This document shows positions 23,546 to 37,664 of a DNA stretch of 64,000 nt, piece after piece. The number at the start of each line of letters is the position of its first letter. Position 1 is the stretch's first letter. The position numbers were made by a program, and so were the translations under genes. Location of the stretch: contig OZ024737.1 in NCBI GenBank assembly GCA_964016875.1, positions 32,985,683 to 33,049,682 on the forward strand, read 5' to 3'. Under the pieces are notes generated by a model that was given only the letters and a program-made list of their open reading frames with translations, was not told the origin of the DNA and made no database searches. Source of the DNA: Fallopia convolvulus. Taxonomy: Eukaryota; Streptophyta; Magnoliopsida; Caryophyllales; Polygonaceae.

Positions 23546-26500
23546 GAGCACAAAGGTGACGCTATTCAAAGTGAAGCACCATCAAGTCACCAATGGGAGG
23601 TCAGATATAGGCGAGCGAGGAGCAGATCCGAGATAACCGTACGAAATGAAATCGGGATGTTGTTTGGGCAACGTTGAATTTGGGCGAACCAACAATATTG
23701 GTGGTGTTGGTCGATGTTGTAGTTGGGCGATGAGGGGAGAAAGATGGAAGAGCCAAAACACAAGAGAATCGTCACTCATCGAAGTTGGAGCAAAGGTCGT
23801 TTCAGTCGGCCAGTCGAAGAAGTCGAAGGAGAAGACATTGGAAGAAATGGAGGGGTTAAAGAAAAGAAATGGGCTATACCGGCTATTTTATGGGTTGATG
23901 AAACCCGAAATAAACCAGCGCTAATATCGAGAAATGAGATTATTGATTCGACAAAACAAACCCTTGCTTTTATATATATGTTTGAGATGCGAGATTACAG
24001 TTGTGGGATTGCCCGAGATCTCTTCACCGAGATTTGAGGTCTCTATCTAACGAGGTTCGAGACCTCTTTGATTACAACGAGATTATGGCTAAAGAACAAC
24101 TTTCAAGATCTTTTTCTATTACAAATTGAGAGTAGCTATCTATTCGAGGTTCGAGATCTTTTCAAGGCGTCTTGTAGCTTGTGTAGCGACCTTCTCACAT
24201 GCACGAGAGAGTTATGTTTGGATGACTTGAAGTCTTTTTATTGACCTTCTCTTGATTGTAGCACGATCTTTTTTATTGTTTCAACACGTCGATCTTCAAC
24301 AAGCAAGATAGTTCTTGAGTTAGAGATATTTTTCGACCCTTGCAAAATTCGAGCTTTTTTCCTATTTATAGACGTTTGAGAAGTAAGGTTTATACCATTA
24401 TCCGATGTGAGATGTGCGATCTGTCGCTATCTGATTGTTCGAGAGGGAGGCAACTGGCCATTGGTTTAGAGAAAGGGTGGTCTTTGATTGGCTGCGCGGA
24501 TAGGTGGTGTCAGCTTTTGAGTGTGCGCGGTTTCCCCCCCTTGCCGACTTAGAAACATATCATCAATTGGCATTCTTCCCTAAGAGGAGATGTGTGATGT
24601 TTATCCCGCTTTAGCGAGAAATGTGTGATTTTTTGCCTTCAACTCTCCTCTGACTTGGACTGTCTTGCTTGTACACCTAGCTTTTTTGGATGGGTGTTGG
24701 AAGAACCCGGGGAAGACCTCAAACGTTATTCCCTTGATTTTACCTCGCTATTTGCTCTTACTGTTCATACATCGCTATTTTCGCGCACCATCATGGATAT
24801 AAGAGATGATATAAAAATAAGGCTTTTGGGATATCAAGGATATCACCCCATATCGATGTATCCCTATACCAAATGGTAGATATTGTCCCATACCCATACA
24901 TGATATCTAGGTATGGGTACCATATGAGCCCTCACTTTATTTGATATGGCTGAGGCAACCCTAAATATTTTATCTAATTTGATAATATTAGTGAATAAAA
25001 AATGAATATCAATAATGAATAGAAATTTGATGATGCACATTTACATTAACTATGGTGCACAAATATCCTCAATGTGAATAATAAACATCCATACTGTCAT
25101 GGGCACATGTTTACATTCACATAATGCACGAACATTAATAGACGTGATGCACAAACAATCATATGTATGTTGTACAAAACTGGGATGTAATGATGAACTA
25201 AACAACTATATTATTTTGTATAACACTTATAAAATGATTCACGTAACCGTCATTATGTGATGCATATTTATGTTTGATCCCAAATAAGCATATTATCAAA
25301 CTCGTGTCTATTAGTACTGTCATGCAAATCTATGTATATTGTCATGCATATCTATGGATATTGCTGCATGTAAGACAATATTCATAGAGATGTATGATAA
25401 AATTCATAAATGTGTGGTAATATTCATAAATTTGTAAGACGAAATTGACCATTTTATCATCGAAAGTTGAATATGCAAATACTTATATTCACTCGTTTCA
25501 CTGTTCACACTAATTTGTATTTCACGTGAACTTGGTTATATAAAGATAAGGTGAGAACTAATTTCTACTTACATGTCGATCTAAAATATCCAAACAGACG
25601 AGAGATAAAAAATTTGCACTAGTAAAATACATCCTCAAAATAAAATGAGTGGCATTGTTTCACAATTTTGTCATCCACTTGGATCCTTTTGTGAAAAACA
25701 TGAAAGAGTTGGACTATTTCAAACTTCCTAAGCAACAACATAGGGTCTGTTCGTTGCTATCATATTTTTTGCTATAATCTATATTTTTTGAAAAGAATTG
25801 GTTCCATACCAGAAATAGGTAGAAAGTAGTAATCAATGCACGTATATAAAAAGGAATAGTGAGATGATATGACAACTTAAGTGAAAAAGTGTTTGATTTG
25901 TAAATCTCTTTTTACAAATAATATATTATATGTTGTCATCCATTTGATTCTGAACATATCCATAAGGTTATCACTCTCAATTCAAGCTTTCATATATTTA
26001 GTTGGTGAGCTTGGAAAAGCTAAATTCTTAGAGGACATACCTCAAAGACCAATGTTGACTTTTTACCACATCGACCACTTCCAACAAGTATAGGTTCTTA
26101 ATTATGATATTTTATAATAAAACCACATGAAACCAATGAGTTTAGTAGTACAAAACCATTGAACTTAAGTTTGGCAAGTTCATTTGTTGGACTGTTCCAT
26201 TTTAAGTATTCATGTTTTAAGTTTGCAATTGAGTAAGTCGGTATAGTACTATAGTTAATAGTTTTGACGTGCCTACTATGCAAAACCTCTTATTGTAATT
26301 TCTAATTTCCTTAACAAAAATTAATAAAAATAATCTGACTATTATTCTCCTCTTCTCTCCCGAACCTGATCGACACATTAGGTTCTCTTCTGCCACTATC
26401 TTAGAAATTTGCCTTCGATCACATCCACTGCAAATTGGCATCTTCCTCCTCAATCTTCTCTACCGCAAAGAGATTATCGTCTCTCCCGCGTTCTTACTCT

Positions 26501-26920
26501 ATGATCTCCATTTTGCAATCTTGTTTTTTGTGTATGAAACCATTTTGCACGTAGGTTTTTTGTGTGCAAAATCATTTGCATGCAGTTTTTTTTGTGTGCT
26601 TTACTTTGCACGACTTCAACATACGTGGCTAATGAGTTGCAAGAAACCTTCACAAACTTATACTAACATCGAATGTACCATGTGTAATGCTTGCCAAGTA
26701 ACTTATTGTATTGCTTCTTTCATTGTACCGCGACATCTTTCAAGCAATTAAAGTTGAAAGGCCTTTAAACCTGAAGTAGGACTAGAGACAATAGGAAAAG
26801 AGAAGAATATGAGAGGAAAAAAAATTGGTTTATACTTTTATAATTTTTCTATCTTTTTCTAATTTTTTTTTGAATATTTTGAAAGTTTACAAGTAGGAAA
26901 AACACTTGAAAATATACCAT
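23546..26920. other. No recognised gene; unassigned intergenic DNA
   Basis: This region holds only short frames without recognisable domains. Parts at 23,580-24,560 have mixed composition and resemble a decayed LTR or promoter region, but I could not find paired ends. The stretch 24,950-25,800 is AT-rich with repeated ATGCAAATCTATGTATATTG-like words. A GGGTCTGTTCGTTGC sequence at about 25,744 resembles a MITE end, but I found no matching inverted end. Confidence 0.5.
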
Positions 26921-26922
26921 AC

Positions 26923-26943
26923 GGCCCAAATCTAAGCGGCCCA
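26923..26943 (+). promoter_or_regulatory. Paired site II (GGCCCA) motifs upstream of the PP2A gene
   Basis: Two GGCCCA words lie 15 bp apart (26,923 and 26,938), about 400 bp before the start codon. As TGGGCC on the other strand they match the site II elements bound by TCP factors in promoters of broadly expressed plant genes. A GA-rich leader (GAGAAAGAGAGAG type) precedes the ATG. The assignment as a promoter element is an inference from motif and position. Confidence 0.45.
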
Positions 26944-27346
26944 ATCCCGGAATGCAAGCGACTCAAAAACTCTAGAAGAGCCATTTTGTCTTTCTTTATG
27001 CCCAATGCGAAGTTCCGTTTAGGTCCTCTCTCTCTGAGGAAAGATCAGGAGATAGAGAATAACGAGAAAGGGGAAAATAAAAAAATAAAAAGGAAAAAGA
27101 GAGAACGAATAGAGGAGAGAGAGATCGGAAAATCGCAAATCGACATCTGATGTTCGAAAATTGGAACCAAAATCTGACATTTTCATAGAAATCTCCGACC
27201 ATTTGCTTTGATCCTCCGAGAACTGTCATCAATCTCCTCTATTAATGAAGTGACCTCAGTTTGCTTTGATTTTGACCGCTTGATTTGTTCTTCATCTAAC
27301 GAGACCGGGTAAGCGCGCAGAGAAAGAGAGAGAAGAGACAAAGAGG

Positions 27347-30300
27347 ATGAACGGTGGCGATGGTGGTAGTGGCGGAGAAGTGGCGGGAACATCGACTGCT
27401 CCACCAGCGCTGGAGTGGAAATTCTCTCAGGTATTCGGAGAACGGGTGGCCGGAGAAGAAGTTCAGGAAGGTGAGGATATCTACTCTCGAGATTAATGGC
27501 GTTTCCTCTGTTTTTCCCCTATAATCCTAATTGAAGTTGACGATTTTCTTTTTCTTTCTCTTTCTGCTGGTTGATCTGATTAGCGACTATTTAGTTGGTT
27601 GCAATTGTGCTGTTGATAACTTTTGCTGTTGAATTAGCTATCAACTTCGTAAATGAGATCGATAGACCCTGGCATTTTTGATGATGTGAGTGACTGGTTA
27701 AACAATTGACGAAGTTAATTTTTTTCGGTCTTCTGATTGATATAAATTTGTAGTTTTGAGCTTTTATATGCTCAAAGATGTCAACATCACTTGTCATAAC
27801 TTACTGGTGGTGCCGTGTTTGTATCTGCTAGTTCCATTCAATGATCAACGAGTTAGTTTGCTGCTCATCTTTTCGATCAAATATAGGAGGGGAATGGGGA
27901 ATAAGCTATGAGTCTCTCTGATGTTGAATGGGGGCTTTATGAATTGAAGATTTTAGTGATTCAAAAGTATATTTTCAGATTGCTACTTGCATTTGTCCCG
28001 TGTTTGTCAGTGAGCTCAATTGACAACTATCTTTGAAACACCTGGCACATTTCTCCTTAAAGCAGCTGGTAAAAGTCCACTTTTATCAAATTCTTGTGTG
28101 CTGTGCCGTACTATTTGCAAATGTGGACACCCTTGATTATATATGATAGAAGGCCGTCATTAGTTTAGGTCGTTCTTTTGTGATGTAAGTTGTACATGCT
28201 GCCTCTCACCCTATTTGCCGTGAACACCAGTTGGCCACTTGCCTGTAAAAAGAAAGGAAAGAAAAAAGAAAAGGTTGCATTTTTTAACCATTCCGAAAGC
28301 TGTATGCTAACAGATGAAAATGTGCGAATTTGCTTACAAATCTGTTTTATGATGTCAAATCATGATATTCCTGCCTGCTTGCATTAATAAGACATAATAT
28401 GTCAGCTTGAGTTATGTCTAAAAGCTATGTTTGATGTTGATCTAATAGTTCTGTTTTTTCTAAGATGTAGTTTCTTCTTTGTGTCTGCTTCTGAAATTGT
28501 CAAGTCAAAGTTTGTGGCTTCATGTGTTCTAGGCTTTGAGCTGCCAAACATTTTCCATTTAGCTGGTTTGGAGAGTTTATAAATATATATGCCCATTCAC
28601 CTCTACTTTTGGATAGCTGTCATAGTGTCAACAATGCTAACCTACTTTGGCTCATCATGTTAGCTCTGGAGTGAATCGTGATGGCTTGCTGCCTTGATGC
28701 CCTGCTTCATTTTATGTGGAAGTGTATACATTACTTTGATGGGTAAAATGATCAAGGACTTTTCCAAGCAGTTTATATGTATTTAACTATTTATCCCTTT
28801 CTGCTCCCAAGGGCATGACAAGATCTAAAATCCTCAAAATTAGTTTGTATGTAGACGGTAGCCCATGCAACTTTGCCTCCTAGGTGTATAAATTTCATCT
28901 TGATTGTACTTTTGTTGTTGTTGTTGACCTGTATTCTTTGTGAACCAGAGGTGCTCGGAGAAAACTTCCAGCAGTTTATGGATAAGTTAATCCCTCCCTG
29001 TTGTTAATTAGTCTTGAACTTCTGTCTGCAGTGGATGTTATTTCAGCTATTGAGTTTGATAGGAGTGGAAACCATCTGGCTACTGGTGATAGAGGGGGAA
29101 GAGTTGTTTTATTTGAGAGGACAGACACAAAAGATGTAGGTCGTGTAAACATTGATCTTGTTCTAGTGGAAGTTTGCCATTCTTAAAAACTAATCTTTCC
29201 ATGATATGCGCAGCAAGGCTATAATAGAAGTGAACTTGAGAGGATGGACTACTCCATTACTAGGCATCCAGAGTTCCGTTATAAAACTGAGTTTCAGAGC
29301 CATGAACCTGAGGTAACAGCCTAGTTCTTACAACTGCTTTTGTTTTTGAATTGGTTTTGCTATGCGATTGTACCTTATAATGTTTTGGTTTCATTTCTTT
29401 TGAATCAGTTTGACTATCTCAAGAGTTTGGAAATAGAAGAGAAAATCAACAAGATCAAATGGTGCCAAACAGCTAATAGCGCAGTGTTTCTTCTATCTAC
29501 TAATGATAAAACGATAAAATTTTGGAAGGTAGGTATTTTTGCATTAACATCTCTGACCTTTCTTTCGATTTCCCATTGAATTGATCTTGCACCTCATTGT
29601 TTATTTGTTATGGTTTTTATGTGTTTTGTGCTTGTGTATGATTTTGAAAGAAAAGGTCAGTGTTTAAGTAGTATTATGAGGGGTGCATTTTGTATTGATC
29701 AGCTAGTGCTGAAGGTATGGACTACATACTCACTCACAGGTTACTACCTAAGTACCATTAAAGTTATTCGTGACTGACCAGTAAAGTTTCAAATTGTAGG
29801 AGGGCTCTTATGAGGGCTTTTATTTGAAAACGAAATTGTCTAATACCACTTCTTGAATTAGTGAGCAGTTGCCAATTATCTTGCTGATCTTGCAAAGAAG
29901 GATCCTTTTTCACTTATTTAGTTTTGTAGAAAGAAGCAGCAATGCGAAAGTCCCTTGTGCTTCTTTTTGGATAGAATTTCTTTCATCATCCAAATGTTTG
30001 ATCATGAACATATTAATCTAGAAAATAAACTCCAATCTTTCATCATGTTATGAATTTCATCTTGAATGCATGTTGAAATTGCTTAGTGCAAGAAATTCTT
30101 TCTTTGGCTGGTTGATTTAATTTCTGAAGAGATCTGAGTGAGGGCTGAAACTTTTCTAGTATCCTTTAATAAGAAAGGCCTGATTAAGAAAGGGCCACAG
30201 CTAGATATAAATGAATTACAGTTTTAAGTTCATATAGAGAATTCTGTGATTACTGATTGAAATCTGTAGACAATAGAAAGTGTCAGGGGCAAAAATCAGG

Positions 30301-33300
30301 ACATAATCTCCAAGTGTAGAGGCAACAGAAAGGGAAAAGCTGCATGCCTGAAGGCTGCGGCTGTTCAATGGTGAAATACATAAGATATAGATTTGAATAA
30401 TATATTATGCAGACAAATGTGTGACCCATCAAACAATGAAACAAGAGAGAGGATCATAATCACCTTCTCCCTTTAGTTCATCCTTCACGTCCTTTGTTTT
30501 TTTTTAAAAGTTAAAGATCAGAAGAATTTAGTGCTAGTGGGAGAAGAAGAATGCAAAGGGTCGTTTTGTATGTTTTCCGATGTTAGTCCATCATGGCTAC
30601 TTTTTACCGTATTGTTGCTGAGGGGCCTTTGGAGTACTGTTGTATATATTGTTGTTCTCTGATAACTTTTATAGTTTCTTACCATAAGATTATGGCGGAA
30701 ATTCATTGCACCAGAAGGTGAGAGATTGAAATGTTTATGTGAGATATGAAAGGGGAAAGCACTTGTGTATTTGGAGTAGGAACATGCTATTTCCTAGCTG
30801 TCTTTGAAAACACTCCAACCCTTTGGTTAGGTGCTACAATTAGGGCTGTTCATCGGTTCAAAACCGAACCGAACCGAAAACCGAATTTCGGATTTTTGGT
30901 GAACCGAAAACCGAACCGAACATATTTGGTTTGGTTCGGGTTCGGTTCGGTTTTTCGGTTCTAGTTCGGTTTTGAACCCGAAAAAACCGAAATCACGTCC
31001 TGAAGATAGGCTTTGAAAAATATACTAACTTAACCCTAAATTGCATCCTTGGTACATAAAGCGAGAGTACCATCATCAATTCAAGAGCAAAGGAATCAAT
31101 TTCAATAGCTAACATTAATTGATTCACATCATCAATTCATCATCATCATTGCCGACAAAGAGTGAGAAATTGAGAACCCGCTATTCTTATAAAAAAATTA
31201 AGCAATCTATTACTACAATTCTCAATTTCTCAATAAGACATACATCGATCTAGATCTAATTAACCACAAAGATCTCTGGTTCACAAACTCACGGGCCTTG
31301 TGATTGTTGGTGTCGAGGAGATTGAGGACTCGAGCAGTGGATCGTGGTGGAGCAATTTTCGGCGACAAGAAGGCCTAAAGGCCAGTGAGGGGCGTCAACT
31401 TGGAACACCGTCATCTTTGATGATGCCGATCCGGCCGAGGAAGTCGACGAGCGTTGGCCGCCGATCGCAACTAGGAGAAGAGAGGGTGATGAAGAGGAGA
31501 ATAGGTGATTTACATAAGAAAAGTGTGAAGAGCAGATTTAGATCTATAGATGAGTTCCAAAGAGAGAAATGGAGAACATGAAAGATTGAGAAGTATGAAA
31601 AAATTAGGGGAGGTAGCTCGAATGCTCGATCGAGGGCTCGAGGGCGTAACTGCGCAAGCGTGTAGGTGTTTAGGGTTTCATTAATTTCATTAGAGGATGT
31701 GAGGATAGTTTTAGTATGGGCCGGCTTATGGGAAATGGGCTATTGGGTAATGGGGGTAATAGCCCATACCCATTCTAATATTTTTTTAAAATTAATTCGG
31801 TTAAACCGAACCGAAACCGAAACCGAACCGACCCAAACCGAAAACCGAAAACCGAAATTCTATAAAACATGAACCGAAAACCGATCCAATTGGTTCGGGT
31901 TCGGTTCGGTCCTCCTCGGTTCGGTTCGGTTTTCGGTTTTGTTCGGTTTTACTGAACCGATGAACAGCCCTAGCTACAATCCTCTAGAAGAAGTGATAAA
32001 TAAGGGAAGGGTGCCATACTAATTATCTATGCTCAAAAACCAAATTCTTTGTTGCTTTGTTAATCATCTGATATAGTTCAAGATCTGATTTGTGGTGACC
32101 TTTTTTGATAATTAGCGACTTGTTTTGCCCCCTTTAGTGTGCAGTAAAACAGTATGCTGGGTTGTTTGATAGTCTATTGCTTGGTTATATGTTCTATTTT
32201 TTATGTGGATGGCCAATTATAGATCTTTGTTACAATAACATATTGTTGGAAAAGAGTGATTTCTACATGCTTTAGCTGTTCCATTTAGAAGGGTTGCTTT
32301 CACTTTTAGCTAATATATTTTGATTGACAAAATTTAGAATGTGCACCTTTTCTATTAATTGATTTTGGTGCTTCTGATGGATTTCTTTCTATAAGCTGTA
32401 GAGAGGGTTTTTTTTATGCTATTGCTGACTGTTTTTGATTAATTTCTTCTTTGCTGAGCATTTAACAGGTACAAGAAAAGAAGTTAAAGAAGATTACTGA
32501 AATGAATGTGGATCCATCAAAATGTGCAGGAAATGGATGTGTTGCCAGTTCAAGCAGTTCCAAGTCATATGTTGCAAATGGTGGGCATGCAGAAAAATCG
32601 TGCAGTTCTTTGAGCAATGACATCTCATTTCCAGCAGGAGGGATTTCGTCATTGCGTTTACCTGTGGTAGTTGTACCTTAACTATGTTATTGATTGATTC
32701 AGTATTGCTGTCTTCATATTTTGCTATTTCTTCCAAAGATTCTTAATCTATGCAACTATACTTGGGGTATTACTTTTTCTTGATGCAAATATATCAATAT
32801 GCTAGCTGATGCTGTCTTATTCTATGGGAATGCAAATTTCACTGTTGTTATGGCTTTACTTTATGGATTTTATCCATGACTAAAACTTTCGTTTATAGTA
32901 ACATTTTCTATGCGCAATTTTTTAGGTCGCTAGCCAAGAAACAAGCCTTGTCGCAAGATGCCGAAGAGTATATGCTCATGCTCATGATTATCATATAAAC
33001 TCTATTTCAAATAACAGGTGAACCTCACTTTTTTAATTCGCTGACTAAAGATCGTCCTAAGATGCCCATCTACTTATTCACAAGCACTTTGTTATTTGTC
33101 TGTCCTGAGAAAAGGTCTGATAAAAGCTTTAAATGCAGAGGATTACATATTTTTCAGTTCTAACAAGTAAAAGGCATTTTTGTTCCAAAACACTAGCTAC
33201 ATCTATTCTAGAACAAAAGCTTTTTAGTCAGCATCATGTTTGTTGTATTTATATTTATATTCACCGACAGACTCCATTAACAAATTATTTTGATGATGTA

Positions 33301-36300
33301 AAAAAGTTGAAGCCGCTTTATCTGGTATTGCAGTTCTGCTTGCTCAGTTGTGCTTTTTAACCTCTTTAATATTTTAGAAATTTTTGTTCAACTAAAATTG
33401 TTGAACTTTGTATATGAAATTATGGAAGAGAACATATGTTGAAAAAGAAAGACTGGAATATCAATATCTGTGTTTAATGATCTACTTTTCCAAATTGTGA
33501 ATGTGCTAACATCTTGTTTGAATGGAACCTAAGCTAAAAATGCCAAACATCTGACCTCCTAAATGAAAATTTTGTCATTCTGATTCTTCTACATTGTTGA
33601 TTAGCATGTTGATGTATATGTTTTTATGTGATGATCCAATTCCAAAAGTTTCACCGTGTTTGATTGTGGATATTTTATTCTTCAGTTTTCCTTCTCACGT
33701 TAAATCTTGAATTTGATTTGTGATTTTTGCAGTGATGGAGAAACATTCATATCCGCTGATGATTTGAGAATTAACCTTTGGAATTTGGAGATTAGCAATC
33801 AGAGTTTCAATATTGTTGATGTGAAGCCCCAAAACATGGAGGATTTAACTGGTAAAGCTGTTGTGCAACTTGATTTAAATGTCCTTGGTAGGCTTGAATG
33901 TTTGCTGTCCTCAGCTGGTGTCAGAATTATTACATTAATCATGTCTGGCTGGGCTACTGGTACAAAATGGTCAGAAACTTTTCCCCTTACCGATTTGAGA
34001 ACAATGTTTGGGGTATGGTTGTGAATGAATCAAATTTCATCTGATTGATGCTATGTCCTACTCATGATTGGGCCTGTGGACATTTTCTCCCAGAATTTCA
34101 CGACCTGTTATCTTGGACAGAAATGTGGAAAATTACTCTCAAGATGCTCTGATATGGCTAAATTGAAATGCTTTCATTTTTTCGTATTGATGGAATACAT
34201 AAATAGTTGGTTTCTCTTCCTTAAAAATATAAAGTTGGTTTCTCTGAGGAGTCTGGAGTCATTTTCCCTTGGATGAGCCACAAATTGAACATTTCTATGA
34301 TTATAGACATTGCTAGCAGCACTGCCATAAATTTGTAAAATTTTACTAGTTTCATACTATTTATGATGATACAAACCATAATCAGCTTTATTCTTATTTT
34401 TTGTACAGAGGTGATAACATCAGCTGAGTTCCATCCTACACATTGCAATATGTTAGCATACAGTAGTTCAAAAGGCTGCATCCGCCTCATTGATTTACGC
34501 CAATCAGCATTATGTGATAGCCATGCCAAATTGTAAGTGGGTTGCAGTCTGTTCTGTATCATTGCTAAATTTATATACCGTGACATGCTTTTGATAGGAT
34601 AACAGCTGTCAATTTTCAGACATTATTGATATTTAGTGTCAAACATTTAACTTACTAAGTTTGCCATACCATAATATGTAGGTTTGAAGAAAAGGAGGCA
34701 CCAGGGTCAAGGTCATTTTTTACCGAGATCATTGCCTCTGTTTCAGATATTAAATTTGCAAGGGAAGGCAGATACTTTCTTAGCCGTGACTACATGACTC
34801 TTAAGGTATGCATTATTGTCTGTTGGTTTTGGCCACCCCATGCCTTTGTTAAAGTCTTGCTTCAACTGCTATCTTATGCTAGATCTAACTAGTTATATAT
34901 GGTAGATAGTCAGAATTTTGAATTTTCTAATATTTAAAGTATTTGTGTTTAAGACCAGTAATCTGTATATCGAGCACTGCTAATTCAGCATATATGCATT
35001 TAGGATTTCTACTGACATGCATTTGAGGTAAATCATGATACAAACCTTGTGTTCAGTTATCAGGGTTATTTGGTGATTAGTAGGTATTGAAATAAGAATA
35101 CTGAAGTGTAACTCTAATATATACATCCTATATCAGTTTGTATAACTTCCACCTTAATATTTCTTGGTCTTACAAAATTTGGCACTTCATCACCATAGGA
35201 TCAACTCTTGCGATATTTTGATATCAGCTGATTGGGCCCTGGTTCCATGCTTGTGGAACATTTGATATGTGGATTTTTATTCATTTTGTTCAAATATTTG
35301 TTTGGGAACATTCAAAAGCCTACTCAATGAATTAAGCATTAAACCAGGCAAGTGGCTTAATTCGGGTCATGTTGGCATGTTACATTGGGATGTAAAAGGT
35401 CTGTTTCCTGAGAATGAATTGAAGGTGAATGCCTCATATGTGAGGAATAAGAAATGTATTTTTGTATTCAAATGAGCTTGAGTTACTTACTCCTTGACTG
35501 AATGTATATGGGACAGAGGACTGGTATGAAGTAGTGGTAGAAACACTAAGATTCAGAAAAATAATGAAGCATAAAGTGTTCATATATTAAATAAATTTGT
35601 AAGAGCAATTCTCACTCAGCATCTGATAATTCAGTAGGAAGCCGTATTACGTGCCATGTGATGAATATCATGAGAAGTTTGGTGATGCGAAGAATATCTT
35701 CTTTTTCATTCTTGGTAGCATGATTCACATTTTGATTAACAGAAAGGGGACAAAGCTCTTAATTGAAACCTGGCTTTCTTTTGATCCATGCATTCATCCA
35801 TACTGCCAACTTCGGCATGAATGCCATTCTGATCCTTTGCTTTGTTAACTGCACGAACCAACTTGAAATTTCTTTTTATTTATGTTTTGTTTATATATAC
35901 ATATATTATGATGGTTATTTTGGAAATTCTGATATTCCCGGCAGTTCAGTAAGTCAAATGAGGCAATTAGCCTCCTTTTTTTTCCAGTAGTTTTACATGC
36001 ATTCTCATTGGAATACATTCTATTTGCTTGCAGTTGTGGGATATCAACATGGATTCAGGTCCAGTCACAACCTTCCAAGTACACGAACACTTAAGACCAA
36101 AGGTGAGCTGTATGAGTCAGAATGTTAGATAGCACTAATTTTTTAATACATCAAGCATCACCTTTCTAAGTTAAGGTAAAATTGCACAGCTTTGTGATCT
36201 GTATGAAAATGATTCAATCTTCGACAAATTCGAGTGTTGTTTGAGTGGTGATGGAATGCGAGCTGCAACAGGATCTTACAGGTGAGCTATTACATATTAC

Positions 36301-36867
36301 TACCATCTTTGAACTAATTATCTTTCCTTTCACCATATTGACATTACTGGTTTTACCGTTCCCAGCAATCTCTTCCGTGTCTTTGGATGTGCTCCTGGCA
36401 GCACCGAGGCCACTACTTTAGAGGCCAGCAAAAATCCAATGAGGTATACTATGTTTAAACTTCTTCAGATTTTTTTTAATATCTATTTTTGTGGATTATT
36501 TATTGTATTATGTTTCTGCGGTACACAGGAAACAAGTACAAACCCCATCAACACCTTCCCGTTCCCTAACCAGGATTTCACGTGCTGTCAGACGAGGTAA
36601 TTGTTTATAAGTTTTAATCTCTTATCTGATTTTGGTTTGATCATGTTGCTTTGTTTCTCCTTCAATTGAGCATTGTAATATTATCCACATTAAAAACGAC
36701 GAAATGTATTGGTGCTTGCTTTTATAACAGGATCCGAGAGCCCTACAGTTGATGCGAATGGAAATTCATTGGACTTCACAACAAAATTACTCCATTTAGC
36801 ATGGCATCCTACAGAGAACGCCATTGCGTGTGCTGCTGCAAACAGCCTGTACATGTATTACGCATAG
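27347..36867 (+). CDS. Protein phosphatase 2A 55-kDa regulatory subunit B (B55, WD40)
   Basis: The gene encodes the B55 regulatory subunit that gives PP2A its substrate choice. Exons read by GT/AG borders: 27,347-27,470; 29,032-29,135; 29,214-29,312; 29,409-29,528; 32,469-32,666; 32,926-33,017; 33,733-33,851; 34,409-34,532; 34,682-34,805; 36,034-36,102; 36,190-36,281; 36,366-36,443; 36,529-36,596; 36,731-36,867. Joined they give 1,548 nt and 515 residues, the usual plant length (about 500-515). Family landmarks in order: WKFSQVFGE, EVDVISAIEFD, GDRGGRVVLFERTDTKD, FRYKTEFQSHEPEFDYLKS, KWCQTAN and DKTIKFWKVQEKK, ARCRRVYAHAHDYHINSIS, DGETFISADDLRINLWNLE, EVITSAEFHPTHCN, FFTEIIASVSDIKFAREG, SRDYMTLKLWDINMDSGP, FDKFECCLSGDG, NLFRVFGC and the end LAWHPTENAIACAAANSLYMYYA. 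Every exon joins in frame with no defect. Introns 1, 4 and 9 are long; intron 4 carries a hAT-type element. It is close to the Arabidopsis B alpha/beta pair; I cannot say which. Confidence 0.96.
30841..31972. mobile_element. Non-autonomous hAT element in PP2A intron 4
   Basis: The 1,132-bp element begins TAGGGCTGTTCATCGGTTCA and ends with its inverted counterpart (TGAACCGATGAACAGCCCTA). It is bounded on both sides by the perfect 8-bp duplication GCTACAAT (30,833-30,840 and 31,973-31,980); 8 bp is the hAT signature. Subterminal regions of about 130-160 bp on each side are packed with AACCGAACC / GGTTCGGTT words in opposite orientation and can fold on each other. The interior (about 31,000-31,790) is not repeat-like and has a 93-codon frame at 31,300-31,581 with no recognised domain. 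No transposase is encoded. Confidence 0.9.
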
Positions 36868-37654
36868 AGAGAGGTCAGTCAGCGTGGAAGCCTTGTATTT
36901 TGCTAATAGAAAAAGTCTGTCTGTCACACTACATACAATCTCACCCGTACACAATTTCGCATTTGGTTTGAAGCTGAACTCTCAAGAACCCGGCATTCTC
37001 CTATCTATGCAGGTGCCATTTTTAATTCTCTCTCTTTCTCCTTCTCCCGGTCCCATCAAGCCACAAGATTCTTTGTTCAAATTTGATTTCCTTTACCCTC
37101 TCAGCTGCTTCAGAGGACATAGTAGCTTCGCTCTTGATTCACACATTTGTTGTCACTAGGTTTTAAGTTGGATATAGCCTTTTATTCTTTTGCCCTAATT
37201 AAGTAGCTGTTTCCAACAGTTTAGTGCATTGATTTGTTAATTTCTTCCAAAGTACGATTAGTACGTCTACTATTCTTTCTGTTTTTCATGACTTATTACG
37301 GGTGTTGGATTGCTACACCTAGTAGACGATATTTTTGGTACTGTTATTTGTTGTAAAATATACAGATTCTGCGTTATTATTTCTAGACTGCAGGTATTCC
37401 CCGTACGTGTAGTCATAATGGGTTTGGGCCTCGATTCTTTAAGTCACTTTCGAGAACTCTAAACAGGATGCTGAAAGTGTAATGTGGTCGGTAAATAGGG
37501 CTATACAAGGGTTAATATATATTTTTTTTGTTTTTTATGAGGAGGGTAAACGCTGGATTTATATGTTGAGAATAGACAAGTACAGAATTAAAGAACTTTG
37601 GACATGTTTTTTTAGGACAATTATGTGTACAACATATGTTTTCATAACTTATAA
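36868..37654 (+). other. 3' flank of the PP2A gene
   Basis: This is the probable 3' untranslated region and downstream DNA. I see no second gene. It is pyrimidine-rich near 37,020-37,060 and then AT-rich. A polyadenylation site cannot be fixed by eye. Confidence 0.5.
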
Positions 37655-37664
37655 TTCAATTAAA

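Noticed and set aside
25744..25870. MITE starting GGGTCTGTTCGTTGC
   Set aside because: No inverted partner or target duplication was found.
27000..27404. Minus-strand frames in the PP2A leader
   Set aside because: They are low-complexity Ser/Leu-rich translations of the GA-rich leader on the opposite strand.
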